64,000 nt of DNA, taken from assembly GCF_039538145.1 (NCBI RefSeq), contig NZ_BAABBV010000002.1, positions 124,001-188,000 on the forward strand, read 5' to 3'. A program made the translations under genes and the position numbers. The notes under the pieces are model-generated. The model was given only the letters and a program-made list of their open reading frames with translations, had not been told where the DNA came from and ran no database searches. Source of the stretch: Gryllotalpicola daejeonensis (lineage in GTDB: Bacteria; Actinomycetota; Actinomycetes; Actinomycetales; Microbacteriaceae). Shown one piece after another: positions 49,876 to 58,408 of the stretch (positions within the stretch are counted from its first letter, which is position 1; each line of letters starts with the position of its first letter).

Positions 49876-50684
49876 GCGGCGGCCTCGCTGTCGTTCTCGG
49901 CGAGCCACGCGAACGACTCGGCGATGCCGGCGAACACGTCGCCCTTGTAGGCGTCGAACTCCACGACGCGCAGCGCGGCGGGCGCAGCAGCGAGGATCGC
50001 CTTGACATCGACGTCACCCTGGCCGGCGGGGGTCTGGTTCTCGAACGCGGCCTTGAGCGCCTCGGGCACGATCAGAGCGCTCTCGCTGCTCGGCAGCACG
50101 TCGCGAATGGCCTCGTCGATGCGGCCGTCCTTCACGTGGATCGCGCGCACACGCTCCCCCAGCGAGCGCAGCACGGCCGGGGCATCCGCACCGCCCACGG
50201 TCGCCCAGAACGTGTCGACCTCGAGCACGACGCCCGGCTCGAGCTGCTCGGCGAACAGCTCGAAGACCGGACGCCCGTCGAGCTTGTTCGTGAACTCCCA
50301 CTGGTGGTTGTGATAGCCGAACTCGAGGCCGCGAGCGGCGGCCTGCTGGGCCAGTTCGTTGACGCGCTCGGCGAGGCCCTTGACCTGGTCGGCGGTCTGC
50401 CAGCGCTCGGTCGGGATGAACGGGTCGATCACCGTGTGGATGCCGAGCTCGGCCGCCGCGTCGAAGATGACCGCAGGGTCCTCCGCGTCGATCACGGGCG
50501 CGTGCCCGGAGGGCGCCTCGACGCCGGCTGCGGTGAGCGCGCGCTTCAGGTCGGCGGTGCGCAGGTGGAAGGCATACGGCTCGGCCTTCGTGAAGCCGAT
50601 CTCGGCGAGCCGCGCGATCGCGTCGTCGACGTTCGCATCGACGGCGTCGCGCACGGAGTAGAGCTGGACGGAGGGGGACGACAT
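49872..50684 (-). CDS. Sugar phosphate isomerase/epimerase-like TIM-barrel protein
   Basis: The 270-residue product fits the xylose-isomerase-like AP endonuclease 2 superfamily: QLYSVRD start, GYHNHQWEF, VLEVDTFWATVGG, AIHVKDGR, and VVEFDAYKGD with metal-binding Glu/Asp/His. Reaction unknown; paired with Gfo/Idh enzymes these often act on keto-sugars or inositols. ATG 50684 has AAAGGAG 7 nt upstream, a strong ribosome site. It is divergent from the TetR gene. Confidence 0.85.
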   Translation of the reverse strand: MSSPSVQLYSVRDAVDANVDDAIARLAEIGFTKAEPYAFHLRTADLKRALTAAGVEAPSGHAPVIDAEDPAVIFDAAAELGIHTVIDPFIPTERWQTADQVKGLAERVNELAQQAAARGLEFGYHNHQWEFTNKLDGRPVFELFAEQLEPGVVLEVDTFWATVGGADAPAVLRSLGERVRAIHVKDGRIDEAIRDVLPSSESALIVPEALKAAFENQTPAGQGDVDVKAILAAAPAALRVVEFDAYKGDVFAGIAESFAWLAENDSEAAA

Positions 50685-50701
50685 AGGGCACTCCTTTGTT
50701 G

Positions 50702-50711
50702 CAGACGTCTG
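50702..50711. promoter_or_regulatory. Candidate operator CAGACGTCTG
   Basis: A perfect 10-bp palindrome in the 70-bp gap between the isomerase and TetR genes, close to TATAAC/TATAGC -10-like sequences on both strands (50724-50730). A candidate site for the divergently encoded TetR. Confidence 0.45.
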
Positions 50712-50754
50712 ACCACGACGATGCTATAACGAAACCCGTACAGTGGAAGATATT

Positions 50755-51378
50755 GTGACCGAGACGGGGGCGAGTGTGACAGGCGAACCGGATGCTTCAG
50801 GCCGCGGCCCCTATGCCAAGGGGGTCGCCCGCCGCCGCCAGATCATCGAGAGCGCGATCGCCGAGTTCGCTGAACGCGGCGTCGACGGCACCTCGCTGCG
50901 CACTCTCGGCGAGGCGATCGGCGTCTCGCACGCCACCCTGCGGCACTACTTCGCCTCACGAGACGAGCTGCTCGTCGAGGTCTACCGCGCGCACGAGGAG
51001 CGCGACCCGGCCGACAGCCCGAGCGATCGCGGCGCGGTAGAGGTCATGACCGCCAGTGCGGACATCAACCGGGCGATTCCGGGGCTGGTGCGGCTGTACG
51101 CAACGCTCACGACGGATGCTCTGCAGGAGGACCACCCCGCCTCGCGGGAGTTCATCCGGGAGCGGTTCCGAGCGGTTCGCGAGGACCTCGCCCGACGGAT
51201 CCGTGACGGTCAGGCATCCGGTCGCATCGCCTCAGACATCGACGCGACGGACGCGGCCGCGCTCGTCATCGCCGCCTCAGACGGCCTGCAGGTGCAGTGG
51301 CTGCTCGACCCCGACGAGGTCGACGTGCGCCGCGCGCTCACCCTGCTCGAGCGGCTTCTTCCTGGGTCCGCCGGCTAG
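50755..51378 (+). CDS. TetR-family regulator of the sugar-type operon
   Basis: The 207-residue product has a TetR helix-turn-helix at about 24-65 (RRRQIIESAIAEFAERG, TSLRTLGEAIGVSHATLRHYF) and a TetR_C_6-like helical ligand domain. GTG 50755 is chosen because GGAAG stands 5 nt upstream; GTG 50743 or 50776 are alternatives. Its position opposite the isomerase/oxidoreductase pair suggests local control. Confidence 0.88.
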   Translation: MTETGASVTGEPDASGRGPYAKGVARRRQIIESAIAEFAERGVDGTSLRTLGEAIGVSHATLRHYFASRDELLVEVYRAHEERDPADSPSDRGAVEVMTASADINRAIPGLVRLYATLTTDALQEDHPASREFIRERFRAVREDLARRIRDGQASGRIASDIDATDAAALVIAASDGLQVQWLLDPDEVDVRRALTLLERLLPGSAG

Positions 51379-51396
51379 CCGCCGCGCTGCCGACGC

Positions 51397-51453
51397 CGAG
51401 AAGTGCCGAAAAGGGGCTCCCGCGAACGGGAACCCCCTTTTCGGCACTTCTCG
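51397..51453. terminator. Long perfect stem-loop between TetR and prfA
   Basis: CGAGAAGTGCCGAAAAGGGG (51397-51416) pairs perfectly over 20 bp with 51434-51453; inside, TCCCG (51418-51422) pairs with CGGGA (51427-51431), leaving a four-base loop. On either strand the stem ends with a run of T or A, so it works as a bidirectional terminator. Confidence 0.85.
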
Positions 51454-51460
51454 ATGAGGC

Positions 51461-52543
51461 TTAACCCTCGTTGTCGCCGAGGGCTGCGAGCCGCGCCTCT
51501 TCGTCAGCCTGAATGGCCGAGTCGATGACGGGGTCCAGCGCGCCGTTCAGCACCTGGTCGAGGTTGTAGGCCTTGAAACCGGTGCGGTGGTCGGCGATGC
51601 GGTTCTCGGGGAAGTTATAGGTGCGGATGCGCTCGGAGCGATCCATGGAGCGCACCTGCGACTTGCGGGCGTCGGATGCCGCGGCATCCAGCTCCTCCTG
51701 CTGCTTCGCGAGCAGGCGGGCGCGCAGCACGCGCATGGCGGCCTCGCGGTTCTGGATCTGCGACTTCTCGTTCTGCATCGACACGACGATGCCGGTCGGC
51801 AGGTGCGTGATGCGCACGGCGGAGTCGGTCGTGTTCACCGACTGGCCGCCGGGGCCCGACGAGCGGAAGACGTCGACGCGGATGTCGTTCGCCGCGATCT
51901 CGATCTCTTCGGGCTCGTCGACCTCGGGGAACACCAGCACGCCGGCCGTCGAGGTCTGGATGCGCCCCTGCGACTCGGTCGCCGGCACGCGCTGGACGCG
52001 GTGCACGCCGCCCTCGTACTTGAGGTGCGCCCAGACGCCCTCTGCCGGGTCGGTCGCGTTCGACTTGATCGCAACCTGCACGTTCGTGTAGCCGCCGAGG
52101 TCGGTGGCATCCGCCTCGAGGATCTCGGTCTTCCACCCGCGCGAGTCGGCGTAGTGCACGTACATGCGCAGCAGGTCGGCGGCGAACAGCGCCGCCTCTT
52201 CCCCGCCGGCGCCGCCCTTGATCTCGAGGATCACGTCGCGGCCGTCGTCGGGGTCTCGCGGGATCAGCAGGCGGCGCAGCTTCTCTTGCGCGGCGGTCTG
52301 CTTCTCTTCGAGCGATGGAACCTCTTCGGCGAACGCCTCGTCCTCGCGGGCGAGCTCACGCGCGGCATCCAGGTCGTCGACCGACTGCTGCCAGTCCTCG
52401 TAGGCCTTCTTGATCTGCGAGAGCTCGGCGTAGCGGCGGTTGACCTTCTTCGCGCGTGCCGCGTCTGCGTGCAGCGCAGGATCGGCGAGCTGCTGCTCGA
52501 GATCCGTGAATTCGTCGAGCAGCCCTGAGACGGACTCGAACAT
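51461..52543 (-). CDS. prfA: Peptide chain release factor 1
   Basis: The 360-residue factor reads UAA/UAG and frees the finished peptide. GPGGQSVNTTDSAVRITH contains the catalytic GGQ, and the anticodon-like PxT region lies in its middle domain (REAMRVLRARL follows). Its ATG shares one base with the rho stop. prmC, which methylates this GGQ, lies 4.3 kb away instead of next door. Confidence 0.98.
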   Translation of the reverse strand: MFESVSGLLDEFTDLEQQLADPALHADAARAKKVNRRYAELSQIKKAYEDWQQSVDDLDAARELAREDEAFAEEVPSLEEKQTAAQEKLRRLLIPRDPDDGRDVILEIKGGAGGEEAALFAADLLRMYVHYADSRGWKTEILEADATDLGGYTNVQVAIKSNATDPAEGVWAHLKYEGGVHRVQRVPATESQGRIQTSTAGVLVFPEVDEPEEIEIAANDIRVDVFRSSGPGGQSVNTTDSAVRITHLPTGIVVSMQNEKSQIQNREAAMRVLRARLLAKQQEELDAAASDARKSQVRSMDRSERIRTYNFPENRIADHRTGFKAYNLDQVLNGALDPVIDSAIQADEEARLAALGDNEG

Positions 52544-54642
52544 CAGCGGTGGTTGTTCTCGTTGCCGTGCGAGTGCCCGTTGCCGCCAGAGGTCGGGATC
52601 GACTTCTGCATCTGCACGAGGAACTCCACGTTCGACGAGGTCTCCTTCAGCTTCCCGAGCACGACCTCGAGCGCCTGCTGCGGGTCGAGACCCGCGAGGG
52701 CGCGACGCAGCTTCCAGGTGATCTTGACCTCGTCGGGCGAGAGCAGCATCTCTTCGCGGCGGGTGGACGACGCGTTGACGTCGACGGCCGGGAAGATGCG
52801 CTTGTCGGCGAGCTGGCGCGAGAGGCGCAGCTCGCTGTTGCCGGTGCCCTTGAACTCCTCGAAGATGACCTCGTCCATCTTGGAGCCGGTCTCGACGAGC
52901 GCGGTCGCGAGGATCGTCAGCGAGCCGCCGTGCTCGATGTTGCGAGCGGCGCCGAAGAAGCGCTTGGGCGGGTAGAGAGCGGAGGCGTCGACACCGCCGG
53001 AGAGAATGCGACCGGATGCCGGCGCGGAGACGTTGTACGCACGGCCGAGGCGCGTGATCGAGTCGAGCAGCACGACGACGTCGTGGCCCAGCTCGACCAG
53101 GCGCTTCGCGCGCTCGATGGCGAGCTCGGCGACCGTGGTGTGGTCCTCTGCGGGGCGGTCGAAGGTCGAGGCGATGACCTCGCCCTTCACCGTGCGCTGC
53201 ATGTCGGTGACCTCTTCCGGGCGCTCGTCGACGAGAACGACCATGAGGTGCACCTCGGGGTTGTTCGTCGTGATCGCGTTGGCGATCTGCTGCAGCACGA
53301 TCGTCTTGCCGGCCTTCGGCGGGGCGACGATGAGGCCGCGCTGGCCCTTCCCGATCGGGGCGATCAGGTCGATGATGCGCTGGGTCAGCTTCTCGGGCAC
53401 CGTCTCGAGGCGCAGGCGCTCCTGCGGGTAGAGCGGGGTGAGCTTGCCGAACTCAACGCGGGTCGACGCCTCTTCCACGGTCTGGCCGTTGATCGAGTCG
53501 ACGCGCACGAGTGCGTTGTACTTCTGGCGGGAGTTGGCGCCCGGGTTCTCACCCTCGCGCGGCTGGCGGATCGCGCCGACGACGGCGTCACCCTTGCGCA
53601 GGCCGTACTTCTTGACCTGGCCGAGCGAGACGTACACGTCGCTCGCGCCCGCCAGGTAGCCCGTGGTGCGCACGAAGGCGTAGTTGTCGAGCACATCGAG
53701 GATGCCGGCGACGGGGATCAGCACGTCGTCTTCGGTCAGCTCGATCTCGGCGTCGTCGCCTGCGCCGCCGCCGCGGCGCTTGCGGTCGCGGTAGCGGCTG
53801 CGACGGCCGCCCTCGCCCTGCTCGCCGTCCTGGCCGTTGCGGTTGTTCTGGTTCTGCTGGCTGCCCTGGCCCTGCTCGGGCTTCTCGCTCTCCTTGGACT
53901 GCTGCTCGCCGCCCTGCTGGCCGCCGTTCTGGCCGTTGTTCTCGCGGTCGGCGCGATTGCGGTTGCGGTTGCGGCGGTTGCGACGGCTGCGGCCGCCCTC
54001 GCCCTGCTGCTCGCCGTTGTCGTCGGAGGACTCGTGGGATGCCTCACCCTCGGCACCCTCGCCGCGAGCGGCGCCCTCGTTCTGCGCGTTGCCGCCGTGC
54101 TGCGCGTTCTGGCCCTGCTGCGCCTGGCGCTGCTCGGCGACGGCATCGAGTGCCGAGATGAGCGACTCGACACCGGTCTGGCCGGCGTTCACGTGGCCGG
54201 CGGCCGCCGTGACGGTGCCGCCGGTGGAGGCACGGCGCGAGCGGCGGCTGCGGCCGGTGGCGGGCTGCTCGGCGGCCACGGCCTCGGCCTCTGCCGAGAC
54301 GGGCGAGTCCGCTGCGGGAAGGTCGAGCGGGAGTGCGGCGTCGGCAGGAGCGTCGCTCTGGGGCGCATGGGCGGTCACAGGCTCGGCCTGCTCGACAGGA
54401 GTCTCGGTCGCAGGCGCTTCGGCCGGCACAGTGGGCGCTTCGGTCGAGGCATCCGTCTCGATGGCCTCGACGACCTGCCCATCGGACGCGCCGCGCGCGG
54501 CCTCGATGGCCGCGATCAGCTCGCCCTTGCGGAGCTTGGCGCCGCCGGCGATGCCGAGCTGGGTGGCGAGGGCCTGGAGCTGCGGGACGCGCAGCGAGTT
54601 GAGGTCGATGTCAGCGGATTCGGCGCTGATCAGATCAGTCAC
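52543..54642 (-). CDS. rho: Transcription termination factor Rho
   Basis: The 699-residue hexameric RNA helicase has a Rho_N SAP-like start (LNSLRVPQLQALATQLGIAG), then an insert of about 270 residues rich in Asn, Gln, Gly, Arg and Glu (residues 50-320), typical of high-GC Gram-positives. The RNA-binding fold (VLDNYAFVRTTGYLAG) and RecA-like motor follow: GLIVAPPKAGKTI, DERPEEVTDMQRTV, and VLLDSITRLGRAYN. GTG 54642 is fixed by the Rho_N start. A leader of about 195 nt precedes it. Confidence 0.97.
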   Translation of the reverse strand: MTDLISAESADIDLNSLRVPQLQALATQLGIAGGAKLRKGELIAAIEAARGASDGQVVEAIETDASTEAPTVPAEAPATETPVEQAEPVTAHAPQSDAPADAALPLDLPAADSPVSAEAEAVAAEQPATGRSRRSRRASTGGTVTAAAGHVNAGQTGVESLISALDAVAEQRQAQQGQNAQHGGNAQNEGAARGEGAEGEASHESSDDNGEQQGEGGRSRRNRRNRNRNRADRENNGQNGGQQGGEQQSKESEKPEQGQGSQQNQNNRNGQDGEQGEGGRRSRYRDRKRRGGGAGDDAEIELTEDDVLIPVAGILDVLDNYAFVRTTGYLAGASDVYVSLGQVKKYGLRKGDAVVGAIRQPREGENPGANSRQKYNALVRVDSINGQTVEEASTRVEFGKLTPLYPQERLRLETVPEKLTQRIIDLIAPIGKGQRGLIVAPPKAGKTIVLQQIANAITTNNPEVHLMVVLVDERPEEVTDMQRTVKGEVIASTFDRPAEDHTTVAELAIERAKRLVELGHDVVVLLDSITRLGRAYNVSAPASGRILSGGVDASALYPPKRFFGAARNIEHGGSLTILATALVETGSKMDEVIFEEFKGTGNSELRLSRQLADKRIFPAVDVNASSTRREEMLLSPDEVKITWKLRRALAGLDPQQALEVVLGKLKETSSNVEFLVQMQKSIPTSGGNGHSHGNENNHR

Positions 54643-54957
54643 TTTCAGTGATTCCTTATCTCCGAAGGGCGCATGAGGGCCACATCGGGAGTGCGCTCGC
54701 AACGTCAATGGTGCGCGGCGGACCGTTCCGCCGCTGGTTGGTACTCGGGTTGGATCAACTCGATTGCGAGGCGTACGTGCTTCTGATTCACCCGTCAGAT
54801 TCCGATCGCCGGCGAGCCGGGAGTTCGGTGGGTGATGCCCTTCATCCTAACACCCGCTCACGAATGCTCCGCTCCCCCGAACCGGGGCCCGCGCGCGCCA
54901 CCGTGCAGGCACCCTGGTCGCCCGGCGGGCGGTCGCACCGCGTGCGGGGCTAGGCCG
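54643..54957 (-). promoter_or_regulatory. rho leader and promoter; no gene
   Basis: The 315-bp gap between thrB and rho contains no protein gene I can support. A TAGGAT -10 box at 54844-54849 (minus strand) predicts a leader of about 195 nt. Within it GCGGCGGA (54715-54722) and TCCGCCGC (54727-54734) form a perfect 8-bp hairpin about 75 nt before the start. Rho is known in E. coli to attenuate its own leader; the same is possible here. Confidence 0.5.
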
Positions 54958-55965
54958 TCAGCTGACGACCGCGACCGTCGCGCCCTTGAAGTCGACCGCC
55001 AGCATCAGGGGCTGCCATTCGACCGGCGACTTCGCGGCGACGAGCTCGGCGGCGCGCAGGCGATCGGCCGGGCGCTCGCAGAGCACGAGCACACTCGGGC
55101 CCGCTCCGGACACCACGGCGGGGAATCCCTCGGCGCGCAGCAGCCGCACGAGCTCGCTCGTGTCGGGCATCGCGGCGGCGCGGTAGTCCTGGTGCAGCTT
55201 GTCCTCGGTGGCCGACAGCAGCAGCTCGGGGCTCTGAATCAGCGCCGCGATCAAGAGCGCCGAGCGCGAGAGGTTGAAGACAGCGTCCTCGTGCGGCACC
55301 TGCGCCGGCTGCAGCGAACGGGCGAGCTTGGTCGGCACGGTGTGCGCGGGCACGAACACCACGGGTGAGACCCCGCGGTGCACGTTGAGCTTCTTGTGCT
55401 GCGGGCCGCCCGGCTCGACCCACGCGATCGTCAGGCCGCCGAACAAGGCAGGGGCGACGTTGTCAGGGTGCCCCTCGAGCTCGGTCGCGATCGCGAGCAG
55501 CTCGGCCGAGTCGAGCTCGACGATTCCGTCGAGCAGGCCCTTCGCCGCCATGATTCCGCCGACGATCGCAGCCCCAGACGACCCGAGGCCGCGGCCATGC
55601 GGGATCGCGTTGCGCGCGACGATGTCGAGGCCGGGAACCAGCGCGCCCTTCCGGCCGAGGACGTCGAGGATGACGGCGGCGACCAGGTTCGAGGCATCCG
55701 TCGCCACCGATCCGTCAGACCCGACGCCGTGCACCTCGACGCGCACGCCGGGCGTAGCCGAGACCGTGACGTCAACCTCGTCGTAGAGCGCGAGCGCGAG
55801 GCCGAGCGTGTCGAAGCCGGGGCCGAGGTTGGCCGTGGTCGCCGGCACGCGCACGTGCACGCTGCGGCCGACGGGGATCGATGCTGAGGCGCCGGCGGCG
55901 GCTGCCGCCGGCCCGGGCATCGGACCGTCAGAACCCGACGCGCCTGCGCCCGCTGCCGAGCTCAT
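54958..55965 (-). CDS. thrB: Homoserine kinase
   Basis: The 335-residue GHMP kinase phosphorylates homoserine before ThrC. VRVPATTANLGPGFDTLGLAL is the N-terminal substrate motif, GRGLGSSGAAIVGG the ATP loop and VVSGAGPSVLVL the third motif. An Ala/Gly/Ser-rich extension of 35 residues precedes the fold. ATG overlaps the thrC stop by 4 nt; last gene of the lysA-hom-thrC-thrB run. Confidence 0.96.
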   Translation of the reverse strand: MSSAAGAGASGSDGPMPGPAAAAAGASASIPVGRSVHVRVPATTANLGPGFDTLGLALALYDEVDVTVSATPGVRVEVHGVGSDGSVATDASNLVAAVILDVLGRKGALVPGLDIVARNAIPHGRGLGSSGAAIVGGIMAAKGLLDGIVELDSAELLAIATELEGHPDNVAPALFGGLTIAWVEPGGPQHKKLNVHRGVSPVVFVPAHTVPTKLARSLQPAQVPHEDAVFNLSRSALLIAALIQSPELLLSATEDKLHQDYRAAAMPDTSELVRLLRAEGFPAVVSGAGPSVLVLCERPADRLRAAELVAAKSPVEWQPLMLAVDFKGATVAVVS

Positions 55966-57056
55966 GCACCGGCCCCGACGGATGCCTTCTCGAGTCCGAT
56001 CGCGCCGGCGACGGCATCCGCCGACACCTCGACGACCGTGGGCTGCACCTCAGAGCCGTCAGCCTGGCGCAGCGCCCACTGCGGGTCCTTGAGGCCGTGG
56101 CCGGTGACGGTGATCGTGACGACCGAGCCCTCGGGGATCGCACCGGCCGCGGCGCGCTCGAGCAGCCCGGCGACGCCGATCGCGCTGGCCGGCTCGACGA
56201 AGACGCCGACCTCGGCCGCGAGCAGCTTCTGTGCGGCGAGGATCGTCTCGTCGTCGATGGCGCCGAAGTAGCCCTGGGTCTTGTCGCGCGCCTCGAGCGC
56301 GAGGTTCCACGACGCGGGATTGCCGATGCGGATCGCCGAGGCGATGGTGTCGGGGTCCTTCACGGGGTGGCCGAGCACGATGGGCGCGGAGCCCGCGGCC
56401 TGGAAGCCGAACATGCGGGGCAGCTTGGTGGTCGCGCCGCGCTCGAGCTCTTCGACGAAGCCGCGCGTGTACGCGGTGTAGTTGCCCGCGTTCCCGACCG
56501 GGATGAAGTGGAAGTCCGGGGCGTCGCCGAGGCGCTCGACGATCTCGAACGCGGCCGTCTTCTGGCCCTCGATGCGGTCGTTGTTGACCGAGTTCACGAG
56601 GTGCACGGGGTACTCGGCGGCGAGCTCGCGCGCGACATCCAGGCAGTCGTCGAAGTTGCCCTTGAGCTGAACGATCTCAGCGTTGTGCACGATCGCTTGG
56701 CTGAGCTTGCCGAGCGCGATCTTCCCCTCGGGGATCAGCACGACGGCCTTGATGCCGGCGTGCGCCGCGTAGGCCGCGGCGGAGGCCGAGGTGTTGCCGG
56801 TCGAGGCGCAGATGACCGCCTTCGCGCCGGCCTCGACGGCCTTCGAAATCGCCATGGTCATGCCGCGGTCCTTGAAGGAGCCCGTCGGGTTCATGCCCTC
56901 GTACTTGATGTAGACGCGCGCAGCCGTGCGGCGCGAGAGCGCGGGGGCCTCGATGAGCGGAGTGCCGCCCTCCCCCAGGGTGACGATCGGCGTGGCATCC
57001 GTCACATCAAGGCGGTCGCGGTACTCGTGCAGGACTCCCTGCCACTGGTGGGCCAC
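55962..57056 (-). CDS. thrC: Threonine synthase
   Basis: The 364-residue PLP enzyme converts phosphohomoserine to threonine. PLP lysine in NPTGSFKDRGM (about 60), ICASTGNTSASAAAYAA, and the VGNAGNYTAYTRGF phosphate loop. GTG 57056, with AAGGAG about 10 nt upstream, starts 5 bp after the hom stop. Confidence 0.97.
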   Translation of the reverse strand: MAHQWQGVLHEYRDRLDVTDATPIVTLGEGGTPLIEAPALSRRTAARVYIKYEGMNPTGSFKDRGMTMAISKAVEAGAKAVICASTGNTSASAAAYAAHAGIKAVVLIPEGKIALGKLSQAIVHNAEIVQLKGNFDDCLDVARELAAEYPVHLVNSVNNDRIEGQKTAAFEIVERLGDAPDFHFIPVGNAGNYTAYTRGFVEELERGATTKLPRMFGFQAAGSAPIVLGHPVKDPDTIASAIRIGNPASWNLALEARDKTQGYFGAIDDETILAAQKLLAAEVGVFVEPASAIGVAGLLERAAAGAIPEGSVVTITVTGHGLKDPQWALRQADGSEVQPTVVEVSADAVAGAIGLEKASVGAGA

Positions 57057-57061
57057 TTGCT

Positions 57062-58408
57062 TTACGCTCCTTCGATCCGCAGCACGTGGGCGATCGAGGT
57101 GACCGCCGCGCTGGCGCGCAGGGCCTCGACGGTCGCCGCGAGCGACGCCTCGAGGGCTGCATGGGTTCCGATGACCAGGGTAGCCGTCGGGGTCTCTTCG
57201 CCTGAGGCGCCCGGGGCGCCCGAGGCGCCTGCACCGCCGGCCGACGACTGCACGACGGTCTCGATCGACGCGCCGTTCTCGGCGAACAGGCGGGCGATCT
57301 CGGCGAGGACGCCGGGCTGGTCGGCGACGTGCAGCGTCACGTGATAGCGCGTGACGGCCGCCGCGACCGGCAGCACGGGCAGCTCGGCGTGCGTCGACTC
57401 TGCGACGCCCGGGCCGCCCGCGACGTGGCGGCGCGCGGCTGACACGACGTCGCCGAGCACGGCCGATGCCGTCTGGATGCCGCCCGCACCGGCGCCGTAG
57501 AACATCAGGTCTCCCGCGGCTTCCGCCTGCACGAAGACTGCGTTGTGCGCGCCATGGACAGCGGCGAGCGGATGCCTGCGCGGCACGAGCGCCGGGTAGA
57601 CGCGGGCCGACACCGCGGCCTTCCCGGTCTCGGGGTCGGCGATGCGCTCGCAGATCGCGAGCAGCTTGACGACGTAGCCCATCTCGCGGGCCAGGTCGAC
57701 CTGCTCTTTCGTGATGTCTTCGATGCCCTCGCGATACACGGACTCGAGCGGCACGTCGGTGTGGAACGCGAGGCTCGCGAGCAGGGCGGCTTTGGCCGCG
57801 GCGTCGTAGCCGCCGATGTCGGCGGTCGGGTCGGCTTCTGCATAGCCGAGCTCGGTCGCGACGGCCAGAGCCTCGTTGAACTCTCCGCCGTCGATGTCCA
57901 TGCGGTCGAGCACGAAGTTCGTCGTGCCGTTGACGATGCCGAGGATGCGCGTGACGCGGTCGCCCGCGAGGCTGTCGCGCAGCGGCCGGATGATCGGGAT
58001 CGCCCCGCCGACCGCCGCCTCGTAGTACAGCTGCGCGCCGACCTGGCCCGCCAGGTCGAACAGCTCAGTGCCGTGCGTCGCGAGCAGCTGCTTGTTGCCC
58101 GTGACGACGTCGGCGCCCGAATTCAGCGCCTTCAGAATCAGCTCGCGCGCCGGCTCGATGCCGCCCATCAGCTCGACGACGATGTCGGCGCCCAGGATCA
58201 GCTGCTCGGCGTCGGTGGTGAACAGCTCGCGCGGCAGGCCGGCATCGCGCGGCTTGTCGAGATCGCGCACGGCGATGCCGGCCAGCTCGATGCGGGCGCC
58301 GATGCGGCTCGAGAGCTCGTCGCCGTTCTCGAGCAGCAGGCGCGCGACCTGCGAGCCGACCGTGCCGCCGCCGAGCAGTGCGATCTTGAGGGTGCGGTAT
58401 TCGATCAA
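57062..58408 (-). CDS. hom: Homoserine dehydrogenase
   Basis: The 448-residue enzyme reduces aspartate semialdehyde to homoserine. KIALLGGGTVGSQVARLL is the NADP loop; NGTTNFVLDRM, GYAEADPTADIGGYDAAAK the catalytic region; the C-terminal ACT domain (YHVTLHVADQPGVLAEIA) allows threonine feedback, and is interrupted by a Gly/Ala/Ser-rich loop. The start is TTG at 58408, overlapping the lysA stop as TTGA. Confidence 0.96.
   Translation of the reverse strand: MIEYRTLKIALLGGGTVGSQVARLLLENGDELSSRIGARIELAGIAVRDLDKPRDAGLPRELFTTDAEQLILGADIVVELMGGIEPARELILKALNSGADVVTGNKQLLATHGTELFDLAGQVGAQLYYEAAVGGAIPIIRPLRDSLAGDRVTRILGIVNGTTNFVLDRMDIDGGEFNEALAVATELGYAEADPTADIGGYDAAAKAALLASLAFHTDVPLESVYREGIEDITKEQVDLAREMGYVVKLLAICERIADPETGKAAVSARVYPALVPRRHPLAAVHGAHNAVFVQAEAAGDLMFYGAGAGGIQTASAVLGDVVSAARRHVAGGPGVAESTHAELPVLPVAAAVTRYHVTLHVADQPGVLAEIARLFAENGASIETVVQSSAGGAGASGAPGASGEETPTATLVIGTHAALEASLAATVEALRASAAVTSIAHVLRIEGA

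Noticed and set aside
53736..54240. Low-complexity Asn/Gln/Gly/Arg region in rho as a sequencing error or foreign insert
   Set aside because: Such an insert between the Rho_N start and the RNA-binding fold is normal in high-GC Gram-positive Rho proteins, and the frame is intact.
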